The notes under the pieces: model-generated | Database searches by the model: none | What the model was told of the DNA's origin: nothing | The model's input: the letters and a program-made list of their open reading frames with translations, nothing else | In this document: positions 1-12,717 of the stretch, piece by piece | Position numbering within the stretch: position 1 is the stretch's first letter | Layout of the letters: every line of letters starts with the position of its first letter | Source of the DNA: Gnetum montanum | Taxonomy: Eukaryota > Streptophyta > Gnetopsida > Gnetales > Gnetaceae | DNA length: 64,000 nt | Assembly (NCBI GenBank): GCA_015680685.1 | Contig: MNCI01033658.1 | Span: 273,866 to 337,865, forward strand | Reading direction: 5' to 3' | Program-made: the position numbers and the translations under genes

Positions 1-3000
1 ACATGGTGGACCCCATTCACTTCTTCTCATATTCCATAGCCATCACAGATGTGTCATCATGTTCGCCATTAGACCTACCAAACCCCACACACAGTACAAC
101 CCAAAACGAGGCTATGGTCTATTCCACCAGTGACACAAGTGTTCTATCCGGTAGCTCAACCCATGGTTGCTGCTCCAATAGCACCACCTGTCAGGTAGTG
201 GACAATGCAAGAAGCACCGTTCGTGAGGGCTATCCCAACAGTACCGTTGATGGGTTACACCGCCACCCCTGCCATTCCACAGTTGGGAGCTACCTCGGTA
301 GTTCCCCAACCGTCCACACTATCGTAGGGTTTGGATCAAGCATTCCAGCTCATCCAAACCCTCACTGAGGAAATAAAATGCCTCAAAGCTATTGGGTCTA
401 ACATGGTACAAGTCATGGACTTTTAGCAGGATGACCCCATTAGCCTTACAATCCCTACGCTTACATTACCCCCAAGGATGTCTCACCCATACTTCATGAA
501 GTACAACAGGGAGGGGGACCCCAACACACATCTTGTTACTTTTAGGTTTGAGTCTCTCCTGTTGCAACAATGCCGCACACGATTATTCATGTCTTTTCCA
601 TGTCCCTAATTGGGAGAGCCTTGGATTAGTACTGCATGCTGTTGCGCTGATTCATTTCAACTATAGAAGAGCTTCTAACCCAATTCATGATGCGCTTCAA
701 GTATAACTTGAAGCTAAAAACCATGTTGGATAAATTGATGAGTGTGAAGCAAGATCCTCTGGAACCAGTCCAAAAATTCATCCAACGTTGGAGTGCAACC
801 CTCAACGAAATTCGCAAACCCATCGTAGAGGCCCACTTGTTGGCTATCTTTAAGGGTGCAGTGAATGACTTTATCAAGTCTAAACTGTACTACATTGCCC
901 CTTGCACTCTTAGTTAAGCCTTCGCTCAGACTAAGAGTATACAGGATGTGGCCGAGGTAAGCAAAGACCTAGCCTACATCGCTTACAAAAACACCTTCGC
1001 AAAGAAGGACAAGGGTAAGGCCCCAACAACCATAGTGGCGACTGTGGTGACTGAAGCCAAGCCCAAACCGAGCAACAATGGTAGCAAGAATAATAAGAAA
1101 TTGATCATACCTGTAGCTAACCCCATGCCCAAGTAGGGAAACACGCCACAACCTCTGGTTCCTGCACTTGAGACATCTACACAACCCAAACCAAACTTTG
1201 AGCATAAAGATTGCTCAAAATACACCCCACTACCTCTCAAGCCTTCAAAACTTTTCAAGCAGCTATTGGGAATGGGACACATCTAACAAAAGCATATGTC
1301 AGAAAAAGGAATCAGAAGACATCAACACTACTACGAGCTCCTTAGGAACCCCTCCTTGGCTCTACCTAATGAGCCCCTAGTTCCTAAGGGTTTCAGACTG
1401 GAATGATTTTGTGACTATCACCAACAGTGTGGTCATAACACAAATTACGGTTTGGGATTGCAAGATGACATCCAGAGATTGATTGATTAGGGAAAACTGG
1501 TGTTGGATGAATGCAACCTAGTACGCCCTAAGAACCAATCTATGCATGTCTACACAGACCCCCTCAATGCCAACAATGTCGGTTACATCATCAACACCAT
1601 CGGTATTAATAGTGATGCTAGGCCACCCCAGCAACCATTCATGATTTGTGTGTCTCAGCGTAGTGCACCAGCACCACCAGTGGCTAGCCGAAGCTCGCAA
1701 CAACCGTTCATTTTGAGAGTCCCTCATCGGGCATCCATCTCCATGGCACATGCTAGAGAAACCATGCCACCCTGCGCGTTAACATTATGAGCTCCTTTTA
1801 TCATTAGGGGGTTGATCCATTCGATAGCCTCTACCCCATGTAAGAAAGATGAACAACCTTCTCGTCCTAGAAAATGGGAAGTGTGTTTTGTAGGTAAGAT
1901 GTCGAGAGGAAGTAGCATCCATGGTACTTCCAAGCCTACATCTCCACCCCTTGTCCCCACACCCTCATCACCAAAGAGGGATGTTGCTATAACCACATAG
2001 TTTACGTCACCCTACCAAAAAGGGTCTGAACCTAGATCCGAAGTTGTCCCTCCTCAGGAAATTTTTCTACTGGGACGAATAGAAGAGGAGGAAAACATTA
2101 AACAAGGGGGCGGTCAAGACCTCTTGGATGCCCTCACTCAGGTTGAACAAGCTCTAAAATAGAAAAACACTACACTGAGCTTGTAAGACCTAATCATGAC
2201 ATCTGTCTCACACTACAAGGCTCTAATCCACATGTTGACAGTGATTCCAGTCAATGAAGACATGCTAGTGGAACAGGAAGCAATCCACTCAGTCATGCTT
2301 CCCTCTGCACCTGCAGAGCCAAAATCATCTCAACTAACTTTCTATTATGAATCCATCAGGGAAGGTCCCAAAAGGGGTCAAGTGACTACAACACCCCTTT
2401 TAATCACAATTCGGGTCGGCCAACACTAGATCCGAAGGGTAGATGTTGATGATGGGGCTGCCACAAATGTCATCCCATTCCCTATTATGGACAAGTTGGA
2501 CTTTGTCGAATAGATAAAACCCACAGTGATGTCATGCCTGAGGTCATTCAATGGGGCAAGCATCCTGGTGAAGGGCACAATCCACATAGACTTCGTGGTA
2601 GGGGACTAGTACCCCACAAACATGAAGTTCATCGTGGTCGAGGAAATGCCCAGGTTTAACCTAATCCTGGGAAGGTCATGGTTAGTGCATCTTAGGGTTG
2701 TCTCCTCACCCATACACCAAGAAATACATCTACGATACATAGGTAGTGAGGTGGTGATCCATGGTGATGAAGTAGTAGTGCAGGTAATTAACAACATAGA
2801 TATGAAGTAGGGCTCAGAGGTCGTAACCTCTGAAAACGAAGTGCTTGCTTATGCACACATTAACCATCCAGTGGGGGAATCGGCTCAGCAAGCCAATTAC
2901 CAAAATGAAAGTGCATGGGCTGAGTTGCCCTTCCAAGAGGGGGACAACGATGCAAACGAAGGCCATGGCAAGGTGCCTCGGCCTTACATTTTGCTCAACC

Positions 3001-3020
3001 CACGCTGGGTCAAGAAGTAG
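1..3020 (+). pseudogene. gag-pro: gag-pro pseudogene of element A
   Basis: The reading is broken by many stops but can be followed by homology to the gag-pro frames of elements C and E. The retrotransposon Gag core lies at about 480-930 (reads like PHYFMKYNREGDPNTHLV and later MRFKYNLKLKTMLDKLM). A zinc-knuckle-like CDYHQQCGH segment lies near 1405-1450. A linker with PF-hydrophobic-RVP motifs follows at about 1630-1730. The aspartic protease lies at about 2430-2720, with the active-site segment DVDDGAATNV and the later FNLILGRSWL. The last codons before the TAG at 3018-3020 read WVKK. The product would be capsid plus protease. It is non-functional, and its 5' end lies off the window. Confidence 0.8.
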
Positions 3021-3117
3021 CTACGCATAGCGTAGCAACCTCACTTCCTCCTGCCTAGTTGCCATCTCTTGTACATTCACCACCTTTTGATTTGTTAATG
3101 TACCATCCTTTTGGCAT

Positions 3118-3250
3118 GCCTACATAGTGGCCCGAAACAACCTAAAACTATGCTACACAATGGCCCAAAATGGCCTAAAACTAGCAGAGGCTCAAAACGG
3201 CCCAAAACTAGCAAAGGCCCAAAATGGCCTAAAACTAGCACATGAAAGAA
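3118..3250. repeat. GGCCCAAAA-type short repeats between convergent genes (A)
   Basis: Four to five imperfect copies of a 20-33 bp unit (ggcccaaaacggcccaaaac, then tagca) sit between the gag-pro stop (3020, + strand) and the opposite-strand gene stop (3412, - strand). Pairs of GGCC spaced by about six bases recur. The same repeat occurs inverted at 18095-18210 in element E, so it belongs to the element. The rest of 3021-3411 is AT-rich and shows no other feature. Confidence 0.7.
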
Positions 3251-3411
3251 TGAACATTTTTACACAAAATGTAACATGTAGACAATGCACAACTTAATAA
3301 AAAATAAATTTCTTTTCCAAAATTCTCCCCTTTATTCAAAATTTTTTCCTTTTGGACAATTTTTGTAAATTTTTTTACAAAAATTCAAAATTTCAAACAA
3401 ATCCCATGCTA

Positions 3412-4945
3412 TCATGGGTTGTTCCTATTCGCATCATCTTCGCGATTCATTCTTGCATCATTTTTGTTTGCATCGGCTTCCCCTACTTTTTCCTCTACTG
3501 ATTCTTCATTCCTCCCCCCCAAGGGCCTCACACCCTCATTTGGAGTCTGCATCGTAGGAATGAAGTGTTCAGCTAAAGCGATGCATGCGAGCTACAATAG
3601 AGCATAAGCATCAATACAATAGAAAGCAACTAACCTGAGAAGGGCCTACGTCGGTATCAAAGGGTATCCAGTCCCAATCGAGCCTGAGGTGATGCTATAC
3701 CTCCTCAGCTGTGATGTCCACACAACACCTATTACTTGGATTAGCGTTCACAGCAACTCTCTCCCTTTCAATGGTTGTCCATCTTGGTGGTCCAAGAGAA
3801 AAGGAGACGATTGTGGTCTCTCCTATAGGTAGGTCCATCTTCCAATCAGGAGATTCTGTAACCTTCACCTAATCTTTGAACTTGGCATAGGCCTCAGAAG
3901 CATCAATGGCATTTACGAATGCTTCATACGTAAATGCGTCCACAACAGTGTCCCTATACAATTTACGATGGGTGGCATTTTCTAGTTTAAACATGTGTTT
4001 GTGATTTTTCTGGGACTGCCCCCATTCATAAACCTTGGCATTTAAATCTTTCAAATCCTAACACTTCTGGGCTAATAAGTCCATTTGTATCCATTGTTCT
4101 ATTATTTCACGAGTGGCCTCAACTTTTTGAGGTGCGACTGTCCAAAATCTGGTGTAGTCTACCACAGCCGTGCACTAGTCCTCATTATTAGTGTTATGGG
4201 GTATGAGGAATTCATTCCTTGACTTGAGATCCTCCACCTTGGTGCTTAGGTCGGCCTCCCTTTGCTCAGCTTTTTTTACCCATTTCCATAGGTCCTCGTT
4301 GATGTGTCCCACAAGGAGCATGCTGAGTACAAAGTGCATTTGCAAGCCTCGTCGTATGCATGACAAGGCACCTCGATCACTTTGAGGGGAAATGTAGGTA
4401 CAACACCCACTTTCAAAGGCTATGTAGTATCCCATTTGAGCCAGGAGGCTTCCATGACATAAAGAACATAGCAATCACATTAGCATAGAAAAGTTAACAA
4501 AGTCTAAAACTCTAGCATAGAAACATGAGAGCACCTAACACTACTACTTACCCACATCAAGGTCCACCTACTGAAGGTGATTGATCATGTCATTGACAAT
4601 TCCCTACATAAATGTAAAATTATCAGGGATCTTGATCCATGATTCCACATGAGTCGAAAGAGGTCCTGCAACATCAATAGTAGCACCTATCACATAACTA
4701 AACATGTTAACAATGGTTGAAATGGGCTTTGAAAAGGTAGACATGTTGTCAAACTCAACAACATTTTATTGCGGTCCATGCTCCTGCTGATGCAAAATGA
4801 GGGCAACAGCCTTGGCATAAGTCCCTACAAAGCCTATAGAGATCTCTTCTTCATGCGCTGGTGTCTTTCCTTTTACAAGATTAGCGTCTTTTTTATTCAA
4901 AGGAGAGTCCTCTTCGTCAGTAGGAGGATTCTCCCTAATAACAAG
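3412..4945 (-). pseudogene. 3' part of the opposite-strand gene of element A
   Basis: Read on the - strand from 4945 to the TGA at 3414-3412, this matches the 3' exons of the element E copy (about 16390-17943). Shared segments include WKWVKKAEQREADLSTKVEDL (E: WKRVHRSEQREGELVSEVENL), a heptad-like region, then KVYEWGQSQKNHKHMFKLEN (E: KIFEWGKTQRDHKYTYKLEN) and EAFVNAIDASEAYAKF. The last exon is short and charged, beginning near TPNEGVRPLG. The 5' exons are missing because an LTR starts at 4946. It contains stops and is a pseudogene. The function of this C-terminal part is not recognised; a coiled coil is plausible. Confidence 0.75.
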
Positions 4946-6796
4946 TGTAGCGACTAAAAATGTCGGTGGCTGGAAAACATAGAGGGGTCAGTGGGAGCAA
5001 CAGTCTCGACCCCATACCTGTGGGAGGGCCATGCTTGGTGTGAGTGGATACGGGGTGCCATGAATAGTCTGGTCGATCAGAAAGGGACTTAATCGGTGTC
5101 TATATAGGCTTTCGCAACATATAATTTGAAAATGGGAATGAAAGTGTGAAGTAATTTTTAAAAGTAAATGAGGAAAAAAGTAATGTGAAGCACAACAATA
5201 AGTAGGAAATAAAGTAAAATGCAGTTAGAAAAGTGCACCACTCCGAAGCTACAAGCTTGCTCTATCAAGATGGGTATAGTTGGTTGCACAGCGTTGGGGA
5301 GTGCAAAGATCTCGAGAGTAACAGGACATGTAGAGAAAAATAGTTGTGTGCTTAGGCACGAACTTGGGAGCTGACAATGCAAAATTTCTACCAAGGTGGT
5401 AGAAAGGTAGACAGAAAAAAATGCCAGCTAAAAATTCTAACTATTTGCAGTGTCAAATAGAAAGCTTACAATGCTCAATGCTCAATGTTACAGTGCTTGT
5501 TTTAGAACACCCGGAGATAGTCCAACCCTTTGAGCATTGCTCATTGAGGTAATTATAAGGCTAAAGGGCACATGAAAGGGGTGGTTTGGATGCCATGTGC
5601 CTTGGGTCCACGTTGACTTACTGGCACCGCACATGCCATGTATGACCATTGGACCTGCATGAATGTTGTAATGTGAGCCTACTATGATGTAACTATGAGC
5701 CTGCCATGCTGTAATTATGTTGTCAGTGTCTGGAGATGTGTACCAACAGTCCAATTAGGTGAAGTGCATTGATGTCGCACAATCACCTGTAGGCTTTATT
5801 GTGCTTTGTGACGTAGCATGCTCAGCATAGCGTAGCATCTTGTTGTGTGTTCTGCTACATGTGTGTTGCATGTTTGCTACACTATGCTACACTATGTACT
5901 GTAGCGATTGGCCTTAGTCACAAAAACTTTGCCAATGTGAAAAATTTTCTTCTTCTATTGCGAGACTTATGAACTTGCTGATTCTCCCCTTTGAGCTTCC
6001 TCCTGTCTCTTCTGCAGAATTGCTACACTTCATTGTGACATGTAGCTCAATGTAGCATAGCAATAGACATGGTCCACTGCTTCCTGACAGAAAGAGACAT
6101 TATTGAAGGACTTGAAGTTGGGCAATGGAGTTGGTTGTATAGTTGTTGCCATGCTATGCTATGCTGCATAGTGTAGAATAGTGTGGCACTTCATTTTGCA
6201 ATTATTTTCTGAAGATTACTATGCTACATAGTGGGGCGTAGCAGACTTCGTGACTTAGAAAACTTGCTGAACTCTTTTGTGCATTCTAAGTGCTGCTATA
6301 AACTCTACGTACTATTTCTGAGTAGGCTGTCGGCTAGGCAAACTACTTAAGTGGATAGGAAGGATGATTTTTAGAGCCTATTTACACCTAAAGTAGAAAA
6401 TTTTCCAAATTGACAGGCCTGAATTCAGAGTGTTCTCCTCCTGAAGAATTGTTATGGTGCTGAGGTTGTCGCTCGGTGAGTGTCAAGATGTCACTTGGCT
6501 GCACTTGAGAGTGTTGCGTTGGTTTTGCAGAGGTTAAGGTAGAGAGTAAAGATGATGTTTAGCAGAGTCCCTCTTTAGAGTGCTCATGAGGGGCTCGTTC
6601 ACATTTTCATCTTTGGTTGGCATTGTTATTCAACCTCTCATAGGATAGGTGTTTTCTTCGCAGGATGAGTTGTGTTACATCTGTGAAGGGTTTTGACCTG
6701 CATACAAATGCTTTCCATACAACAAGTTTTGTTACGCACTTCATGAAATTTTCACTCTGAAGTAGTTGAGCTAGTTGAGGCACTTGCTTCGTGACA
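4946..6796 (-). repeat. LTR copy 1 of the E/D family
   Basis: The + strand starts TGTAGCGACTAAAAATGTCGG and ends GTGACA, giving TG...CA termini. It is homologous along its length to 6801-8353 and to 35626-37347. Landmarks include the segment near 5080 ending in the GGTCGATCAG block, ACCAAGGTGGTAGAA near 5390, and GTTAAGGTAGAGAGTAAAGATGATG near 6535. Only 4 bp (TGGT) separate it from the next LTR. Orientation is given as for element E. It interrupts the opposite-strand gene of element A. Confidence 0.7.
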
Positions 6797-6800
6797 TGGT

Positions 6801-8353
6801 TGTAGGGACCAAAAACGTCGACGATTGGAAGAACGTTGGGGTCGGCGGACGCGACAGTTCCATCCCCGTGCCCATGGGAGGGTGCTGGGTGTGTGCAAAC
6901 ATGGGGTGCCCTGAACGATCTGGTCGATCAAACAGGGACTTACATTGGCATCAATATAGCCTTTTGCAATAAAAAATTGTATGAGTTGCGAGATAGCGCT
7001 TACGGGTAGATACGGCGGAGAAAGAAAGGGACTGTAAAAATGCAACAATAATGTGAAATAATGAATAAAGTTGAGATGCGATGGTAATATGAAGTGATGT
7101 TGAACATGAGAAACGTAAATGTAGCAGTAATTCGAGATGATTCTTGAAGGTAAATAAGAAAAAAAATAATGTAAGAAAGCTAGACATTAAATGAGAGGTA
7201 AAATGAGATACGGTTAGGAACATGCACTGCTTCAAGGTTACAAATCCATTTGGTCAGGGTGGATAGAATCGGCTACACAGTGTGACATAGTGTAGAAGTT
7301 CTGAGGGTAACCAAACTATGCTGGGAAACAGAAATAGCTATGCACTTGGGCACAGGCTTCACGTACAAACAATGCAGGATCCTACCAAGGTGGTAGAATG
7401 AAGACCAGGACTTTACACCAACCAAGAGAGGTTCTTTTACAGATCGCTGGCCTTTTCTTCTCTTTTGTCAAATCACAGGTACCTTTCTCTTTTTTTTTAG
7501 CCAAGAGACATCACTGCAGAACTCAATGTTGGGCGAGGGGAGCGGGTAGTGAACTCGTTATTATGCTACACTATGTGTCACCGCGTAGCGTAGCATTTCG
7601 TTCCGCCATTGTTTCCTAAAGCTTGCTATGTTACATATCATAGTGTAGCGTAGTTGGCTTCGTGGCTTAGAAAACTTGCTAAACTACTTTTTGTGCACCC
7701 AGGATATTGCCGCCGATTCTACACATTGTTTCTGAGTAGGCTACTGGCTGTTCTGGCTACTTTGGTGGGTAGGTAGGTTTGTACGGAACCGATCCATGCC
7801 TAAAGTAGAAAATTTTTCGAACTAGCCGTCCTGGACTCAGAACGTTCTTCCCCCGATGAACTGCCACGGTGATGTGTAGATCGCAAGAGCTTGGTGAGGC
7901 CAGGATGACCCCGCATTTTTTCCTTTAGGGTGTTTCATTGGCCCCTCTTTGTCGATGTTTGTAGAATAGGCCCGATGGATGTCAGCAAAGAATACGAAAA
8001 CACCGTAGCAAGCGAAACGCTGAGGCTATCACTTGGTAAGTACTGGGACGTCGCTTGGCCATGCTTGAGGGTGTTGCATTGGTGTTGCAAAGGTTAAGGT
8101 AGAGAGCAAAGATGATGTTTAGCCGAGTCCCTCGTCAGAGTGCTCTAAGGGGCTCACTTGCATTTTCATTTCTGGCTGATGTTGTTCTTCAACCTCCTGT
8201 AGGTAGGTGTCCCCTCTGTAGGATGAGCTATATTACATCCATGGAGGATTATGACCTGCCTATTGAAGCCTTCCGCATGGCAAGCTGTGTTACATGTGTG
8301 TCAAAATTTGCACTCTCAAACAATCATGTTAGTTGAGGCACTCACTTTGCGAC
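6801..8353 (-). repeat. 3' LTR of element E
   Basis: The + strand begins TGTAGGGACCAAAAACGTCG. The homologous region ends near GCGACG at 8353, where LTR copy 1 ends GTGACA. It matches 35626-37347 closely over the first 1.1 kb. Inside are palindromic stretches built from GCTACGCTATG/CATAGCGTAGC (near 7560-7650) and an inverted repeat (GGTGTTTC...GAAAACACC, about 7929-8005) that recurs in the F LTR. The exact right end is inferred from the alignment of the two copies. Confidence 0.65.
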
Positions 8354-8571
8354 GTTATAGCCTTTGCTACTGTACGGGGATGTGTCTTTGAGGACGATGT
8401 CTCGTGGGCTGCTAGCATTGTTGTTACACCTGGGCACCATCACTAGTGTGAGATTCCCAAAGGAGGGAGGCCAACAGTGGTCTTAGCAGCACCAATCGTG
8501 GGGGAGGCTGGTGCCCAGGGCACCAGGGACGTGGATGCACAGGAATCCCTGCCAAAGGAATGCATGCTCAA

Positions 8572-8604
8572 TTTAGCTATGGGGTTAGCAACCACATAGC
8601 TAAA
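8572..8604 (-). other. Covarying hairpin in element E 3' UTR
   Basis: The arms TTTAGCTATG (8572-8581) and CATAGCTAAA (8595-8604) are perfectly complementary around a 13-nt loop. The element D copy at 37567-37599 has TTTGGCTATG and CATAGCCAAA with the same loop length. An A-T pair has therefore become G-C on both sides. This suggests a maintained stem in the transcript. Confidence 0.6.
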
Positions 8605-8929
8605 CATTGTGCAAGCAAAAACCTCATCATGGAACTAAAGCACAACAATATTGTGTCTAGGCCACAATACTGTTAGCACCTCAGAAGTAAGAATGGGCCT
8701 GGGAACTACCATCAGGGCAGTGGGCCATGGTGATGATAGGTTCAAAGGGCCCATGTGACATTGTATAACGTCTTCGAAGGGTTAGCATGACACCAAAGGT
8801 GGTGACTCGTACACCCCGGACCGTGTTCTCTTTATGTCGAGAACTGCATCCTGGGATGGTGATGTCACACCCACATGTTGATACCATGCCTCTTCATTTG
8901 ACGTGTATCTAGTGATGGTGCATATTGAG

Positions 8930-9235
8930 GATGCGACGCAAACCCAGTTTAAGGTCTTGGTAGAGCATGTGCTGGTTTAGGGTCCTAATGGACCGCTGTA
9001 TTGGTTTGAGGTCCCAGCAGACTGTACACACTATTTTTATGTCGTGGCAGACGTGTGATGCCAATTTATAGTCATAGTGGACTAACAATGCTAGTTTTAC
9101 ATCGTGATGGATAGTTGTTGCCAGTTTATCGTCGTAGCAGACGTTGTTCGGTGCTGCTAGTTTATCATCATTGCGGACACTGCCTGGTACGATTGCTAGT
9201 TTATAGTTATAGTAGATGGTGCTTAGTGTTGTCAT
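8930..9235 (-). repeat. AGTTTA/GTC-N6-GAC dyad array (E, 3' of pol)
   Basis: About eight copies of a 35-50 bp unit carry the core AGTTTA, two bases, GTC, six bases, GAC. Examples on the + strand are TTTATAGTCATAGTGGACTA near 9065 and TTTATCGTCGTAGCAGACG near 9125. The unit recurs in C, D and F. Confidence 0.75.
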
Positions 9236-9241
9236 TGCACC

Positions 9242-12200
9242 TTAGATGTAGTACAACTTGAGGTACATGTGGTTCACTGGGTTAGCAAACTCGTTGCTGT
9301 CCATGTCTGCCAGTTTGAAGGCTCCATTCCCGAACACTTTAGCGACCATGTAAGGACCTTCCCAGTTGGCTGAGAATTTACTTATGTGCTCACGAACAAC
9401 CTTGAGGACGAGGTATCTCTTCTATACTAGCTGTCAATGCAGGTTTGCATGGTGCTTATGTTGTTGTTTGTTCTGATAGTGCTCGATCCGTCTCAGTGTC
9501 TGCATGTGTTCCTCCTCCACTGAGTTGAGGTCGATGGTTTGCAATTCATTGTTTTGGGCTTCGCTTACAACATTGGAGAGGATCATCTGAAGTGAGGGTA
9601 CCTAAAACTAAAAAGGCAACATAGCTTCAGATCCATAAACAAGACTGTAAGGGGTCTTACTTGTCGCAGTTTTGCAAGTCGTTCGATAGGCCCAGAGGAC
9701 ATAGAGTATTTGCTCGTGCCACCACCTCTTACTTTTGTTAGGCATCCATCTTAGTAAGTTGATGATGGACTTATTTTTAGCCTCTGCCTACCCATTTTCC
9801 TATGGATAGTAAGGGGAAGAAAATGATTGTTTAATGCCTAGGTTGTTACAGAAGGTCTGGGTTTCCTTACTTCTGAATTGTGGTCCATTGTCGATCACAA
9901 TAGTCATCGGAAGCCCAAACCTAGTCACGGTGTTATTGAGGATGAAGTGGCAGATTTGCTGGGATGTTGTTTTCCTCAGGGAAATAGCTTCCACCCACTT
10001 AGTAAAATACTCTGTGGTGGTGATAATGAAGCTATGCCCTATGCAGGACTTAGGCGTGATGGGCCCTATGAGGTCTAGTCCCCATCATTGGAAAGGCCAC
10101 GTAATTTGTATTGGGTGCAAGTTTGTAGGCACTATGTATATGAGATTTTCATATCTCTGATATGTGTCACACGTATTGACTTTTGACAGGTAGTCGCACT
10201 CCATGTAGGGCCAATAATATCCTAGGCATCTAATTTTTGCTGCCATGGCCCTAGGTGCTATATGTCCACCGCACAGCCCTTCATGAACCTCATTAACTAC
10301 CTTTTGTGCCTGCTCACCACCTACGCATGCCAGCAATATCCCATCATAGGACTGCCGGCACAGGGCGTCATTTCCCCTAAGCACATAACGTTGGGCGTGC
10401 ATGCGGATTCCATCTTTCTGACTTGATGTCAATCCACCTGGGGGTTCACCATGCTATAAATATGCTTTAATGTTATCATACCACTTTGGGGTATCCTCAG
10501 TGTCAACAAATGCCATGCGTTCCACTCGAGTGATGGGTTCTATGCATTCTATGATCGTAGTTGGCAGGTTTGCCAAGGAATGAGGTGGGATGTTTAACGT
10601 GAGGGTAGATAAGGCGTCTACTACGGTGTTCTCGTTGCGTGGCATGTGTTGCACATTAGTCGTCACGAATTATTTTAGTAAAAATTTTGCTAGGTCGCAG
10701 TAGGGTTGTAGGTGTGTAGCCTTGCAGGCATAGACTTCGGTGATTTGATTCATGACTAGTTATGAATATCCCCAGATCGCTAGGTGTTGTACATGCATCC
10801 CACGAGCAGCTAAGAGCCCTCTGAGTAGCCCCTCGTATTCTGCCACATTGTTGGTGCATGGGAATATGAAGCGATAAGCATATGGGTACACTTCCCAAGA
10901 GAGGAATGTGATTATGGTAGTGGCGCTACCTCCTCACATGGTTGAGGCGCCGTCGAAGTGTAAGGTTGTCTTGAAATGAGACAGGACGATGGAGACATTG
11001 CTGAAGTATTCATCTGGGAACTCAGGATTGATGGTTGCCTGGTCATCGACTGGTAAGGTAGTAAGTTGGGTCACTATGGCTTGGCCCTTTGTCGACGATT
11101 GACTTACATAGCGTAGGTCGAATTCTGTGATTATGGACTTCCATTGGGCTATCCTGTTGCTTTTGTACAGGTTGCTGGTGATAGCCCGGAGTACGCTGCT
11201 TTTACAAATGACATTGGTTGTGCTGACGAATAGGTAGTGTCATCACTTTCTTATCACGAACACTAAGGCTAGGCAGTTCCTCTCCATCTCATTGTAATTT
11301 TCCTCGTATGATATTAATGCGTGGCTCAAATAATACACTAGTATCTCAGAGTCATCATCCTGCTTCTGACATTGTAGTGCCACTATGGATGTGTTGGAGG
11401 TGGAAAGGTATATGAAGAAAGGCTTGTCCCTCTACGGCGGGTACACTGTTGGGAGGTGCGAGAGCTATTTCTTGAGGTCATCAAAGGCTTGTTGACATTG
11501 GGCTATCCACTCGAAGTCAACCCCCTTTCTCAAAAGATGCACGGGGTGTAACTTATCGGTCAATCTTGCTATAAACATTCGAATTAATTGCACTCTACCT
11601 TGTAAACCATGTAACTCCTTTAGATTTGTGGGAGGTGCTAGGTTGATGATGACTTTGACTTTGTTTGGGTCCACCTGTATTCCAGCCTCCGATACTACAA
11701 ACCCTAACATGCGTTCGGTCTTTACTTCGAAGATGCACTTCTTAGGATTAAGATGCAAATCATGCTTTTGACAGCACTTGAGGACTAACTCTAGGTCGCG
11801 CAGGTGATGGACTACTTCTTTGGACTTAATTGCTATATCGTCCATGTAATTGTTTAACGTTTCTAGAATTTAGTTACTGAAAATGTAGGTTATGGCTTGC
11901 TGGTATGTCACTCCAGCATTCTTGAGCCCAAAGGGCATCATGGTATAGCAGAAGGTCCCCCATGGATTCATGAAGGTTGTTAACATCTGGTGTTCTGGGT
12001 TGATGCTGATTTGGTTGTACCCAGAGAAGCCATCCATGAAGGATAGCAAAGCATGTCCAGTCGTGGTGTCGATGAGTTGATCAATGCTCAGTAGTGGAAA
12101 TTTATCCTTGATCATTGTCTTGTTCAAATCTCGAAAATCTATACATATTCGTATCCCTCCTATTTTCTTTGAAACCACAACGATGTTGGACACCCACTCT

Positions 12201-12717
12201 AAATAGTCGACTGCATGGATGAAATCTGCTTGGTATAACTTAGTGATTTCATCCTTTAAGGCTAGCGTGATTTCTGGCTTGATTTTACATGCCTTTTGCT
12301 TGACTAGCCTTACGCGGGGGTCTGGGATGATGTTATGCTGAATCAGCCATGGGTCTAGACCTGGCATATCTCTGTATGACCATGCGAAGAGGTCGATGTG
12401 TTCTTGCAAGGTTTTAACTATTCCCTCATGTATTTGTGCATCTAGGAGGGAGCTAAGTCTTAATGTCTTTACCTCCGTTCTTTTCATGGTTATGGGTATC
12501 TCGATAAGAGGATCTTCGGCTATATCCCTAGCCTCTATATCTAGGGCATGGACCAGGTGTCTAGGCCAATCCGCGGGTGCTTCTAAGGTCGCTATAGTAT
12601 TAATCATAATCAACTCCCAGTTGATCGTGTCGGGGTTTAACTATATTGCGAGCTTGCCTTGTGGCCCTGTTAGACGCGTGGATAAGGCATGGTGGGTTTC
12701 CATCTCTTTCTTGACCT
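9242..12717 (-). pseudogene. pol: pol pseudogene of element E (RT-RH-aRH-INT)
   Basis: This encodes reverse transcriptase, RNase H, archaeal-type RNase H and integrase. It is collinear with the intact F pol. RT lies at about 12250-11700 and includes FMDGFSGYNQ and, after one in-frame stop, MDDIAIK at the active site. The degenerate first RNase H follows at about 11480-11250. The archaeal-type RNase H lies at about 10950-10600. Integrase has an HHCC-like segment at 10330-10170 (VHEGLCGGH, then CDTYQ) and a catalytic core near 10060-9800 (IDNGPQF, SSPYYP). The reading starts after a putative acceptor AG at 12717-12716, followed by GTCAAGAAAGAGATGG. Several stops and gaps make it non-functional. 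Confidence 0.85.

Larger units (their letters stand above)
1..4945 (+). mobile_element. Element A: truncated Tat-lineage Ty3/gypsy remnant
   Basis: This is a decayed retrotransposon fragment whose left part lies outside the window. In + orientation it holds gag-pro (1-3020), a repeat-rich spacer, and then the 3' part of a gene on the - strand (4945-3412). The order matches element E in reverse. The right boundary is abrupt: at 4946 the opposite-strand gene stops in mid-exon and a TG-starting LTR begins. Pol, which should follow, is absent from this side and was probably displaced by the insertion. Stops are scattered through all frames, so this is an old copy. Confidence 0.75.
8354..9241 (-). 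other. 3' untranslated region of element E
   Basis: This stretch lies between the pol stop and the 3' LTR. It holds the dyad-motif array (8930-9235) and, further on, a 10-bp stem hairpin (8572-8604) shared with element D. A short - strand frame starting MFSYVVANPIAKL (near 8611) is conserved in D (MFGYVVADPIAKL, 37602). It may be a tiny coding relic, or a by-product of conservation at the RNA level. No polypurine tract is obvious next to 8353. Confidence 0.5.
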
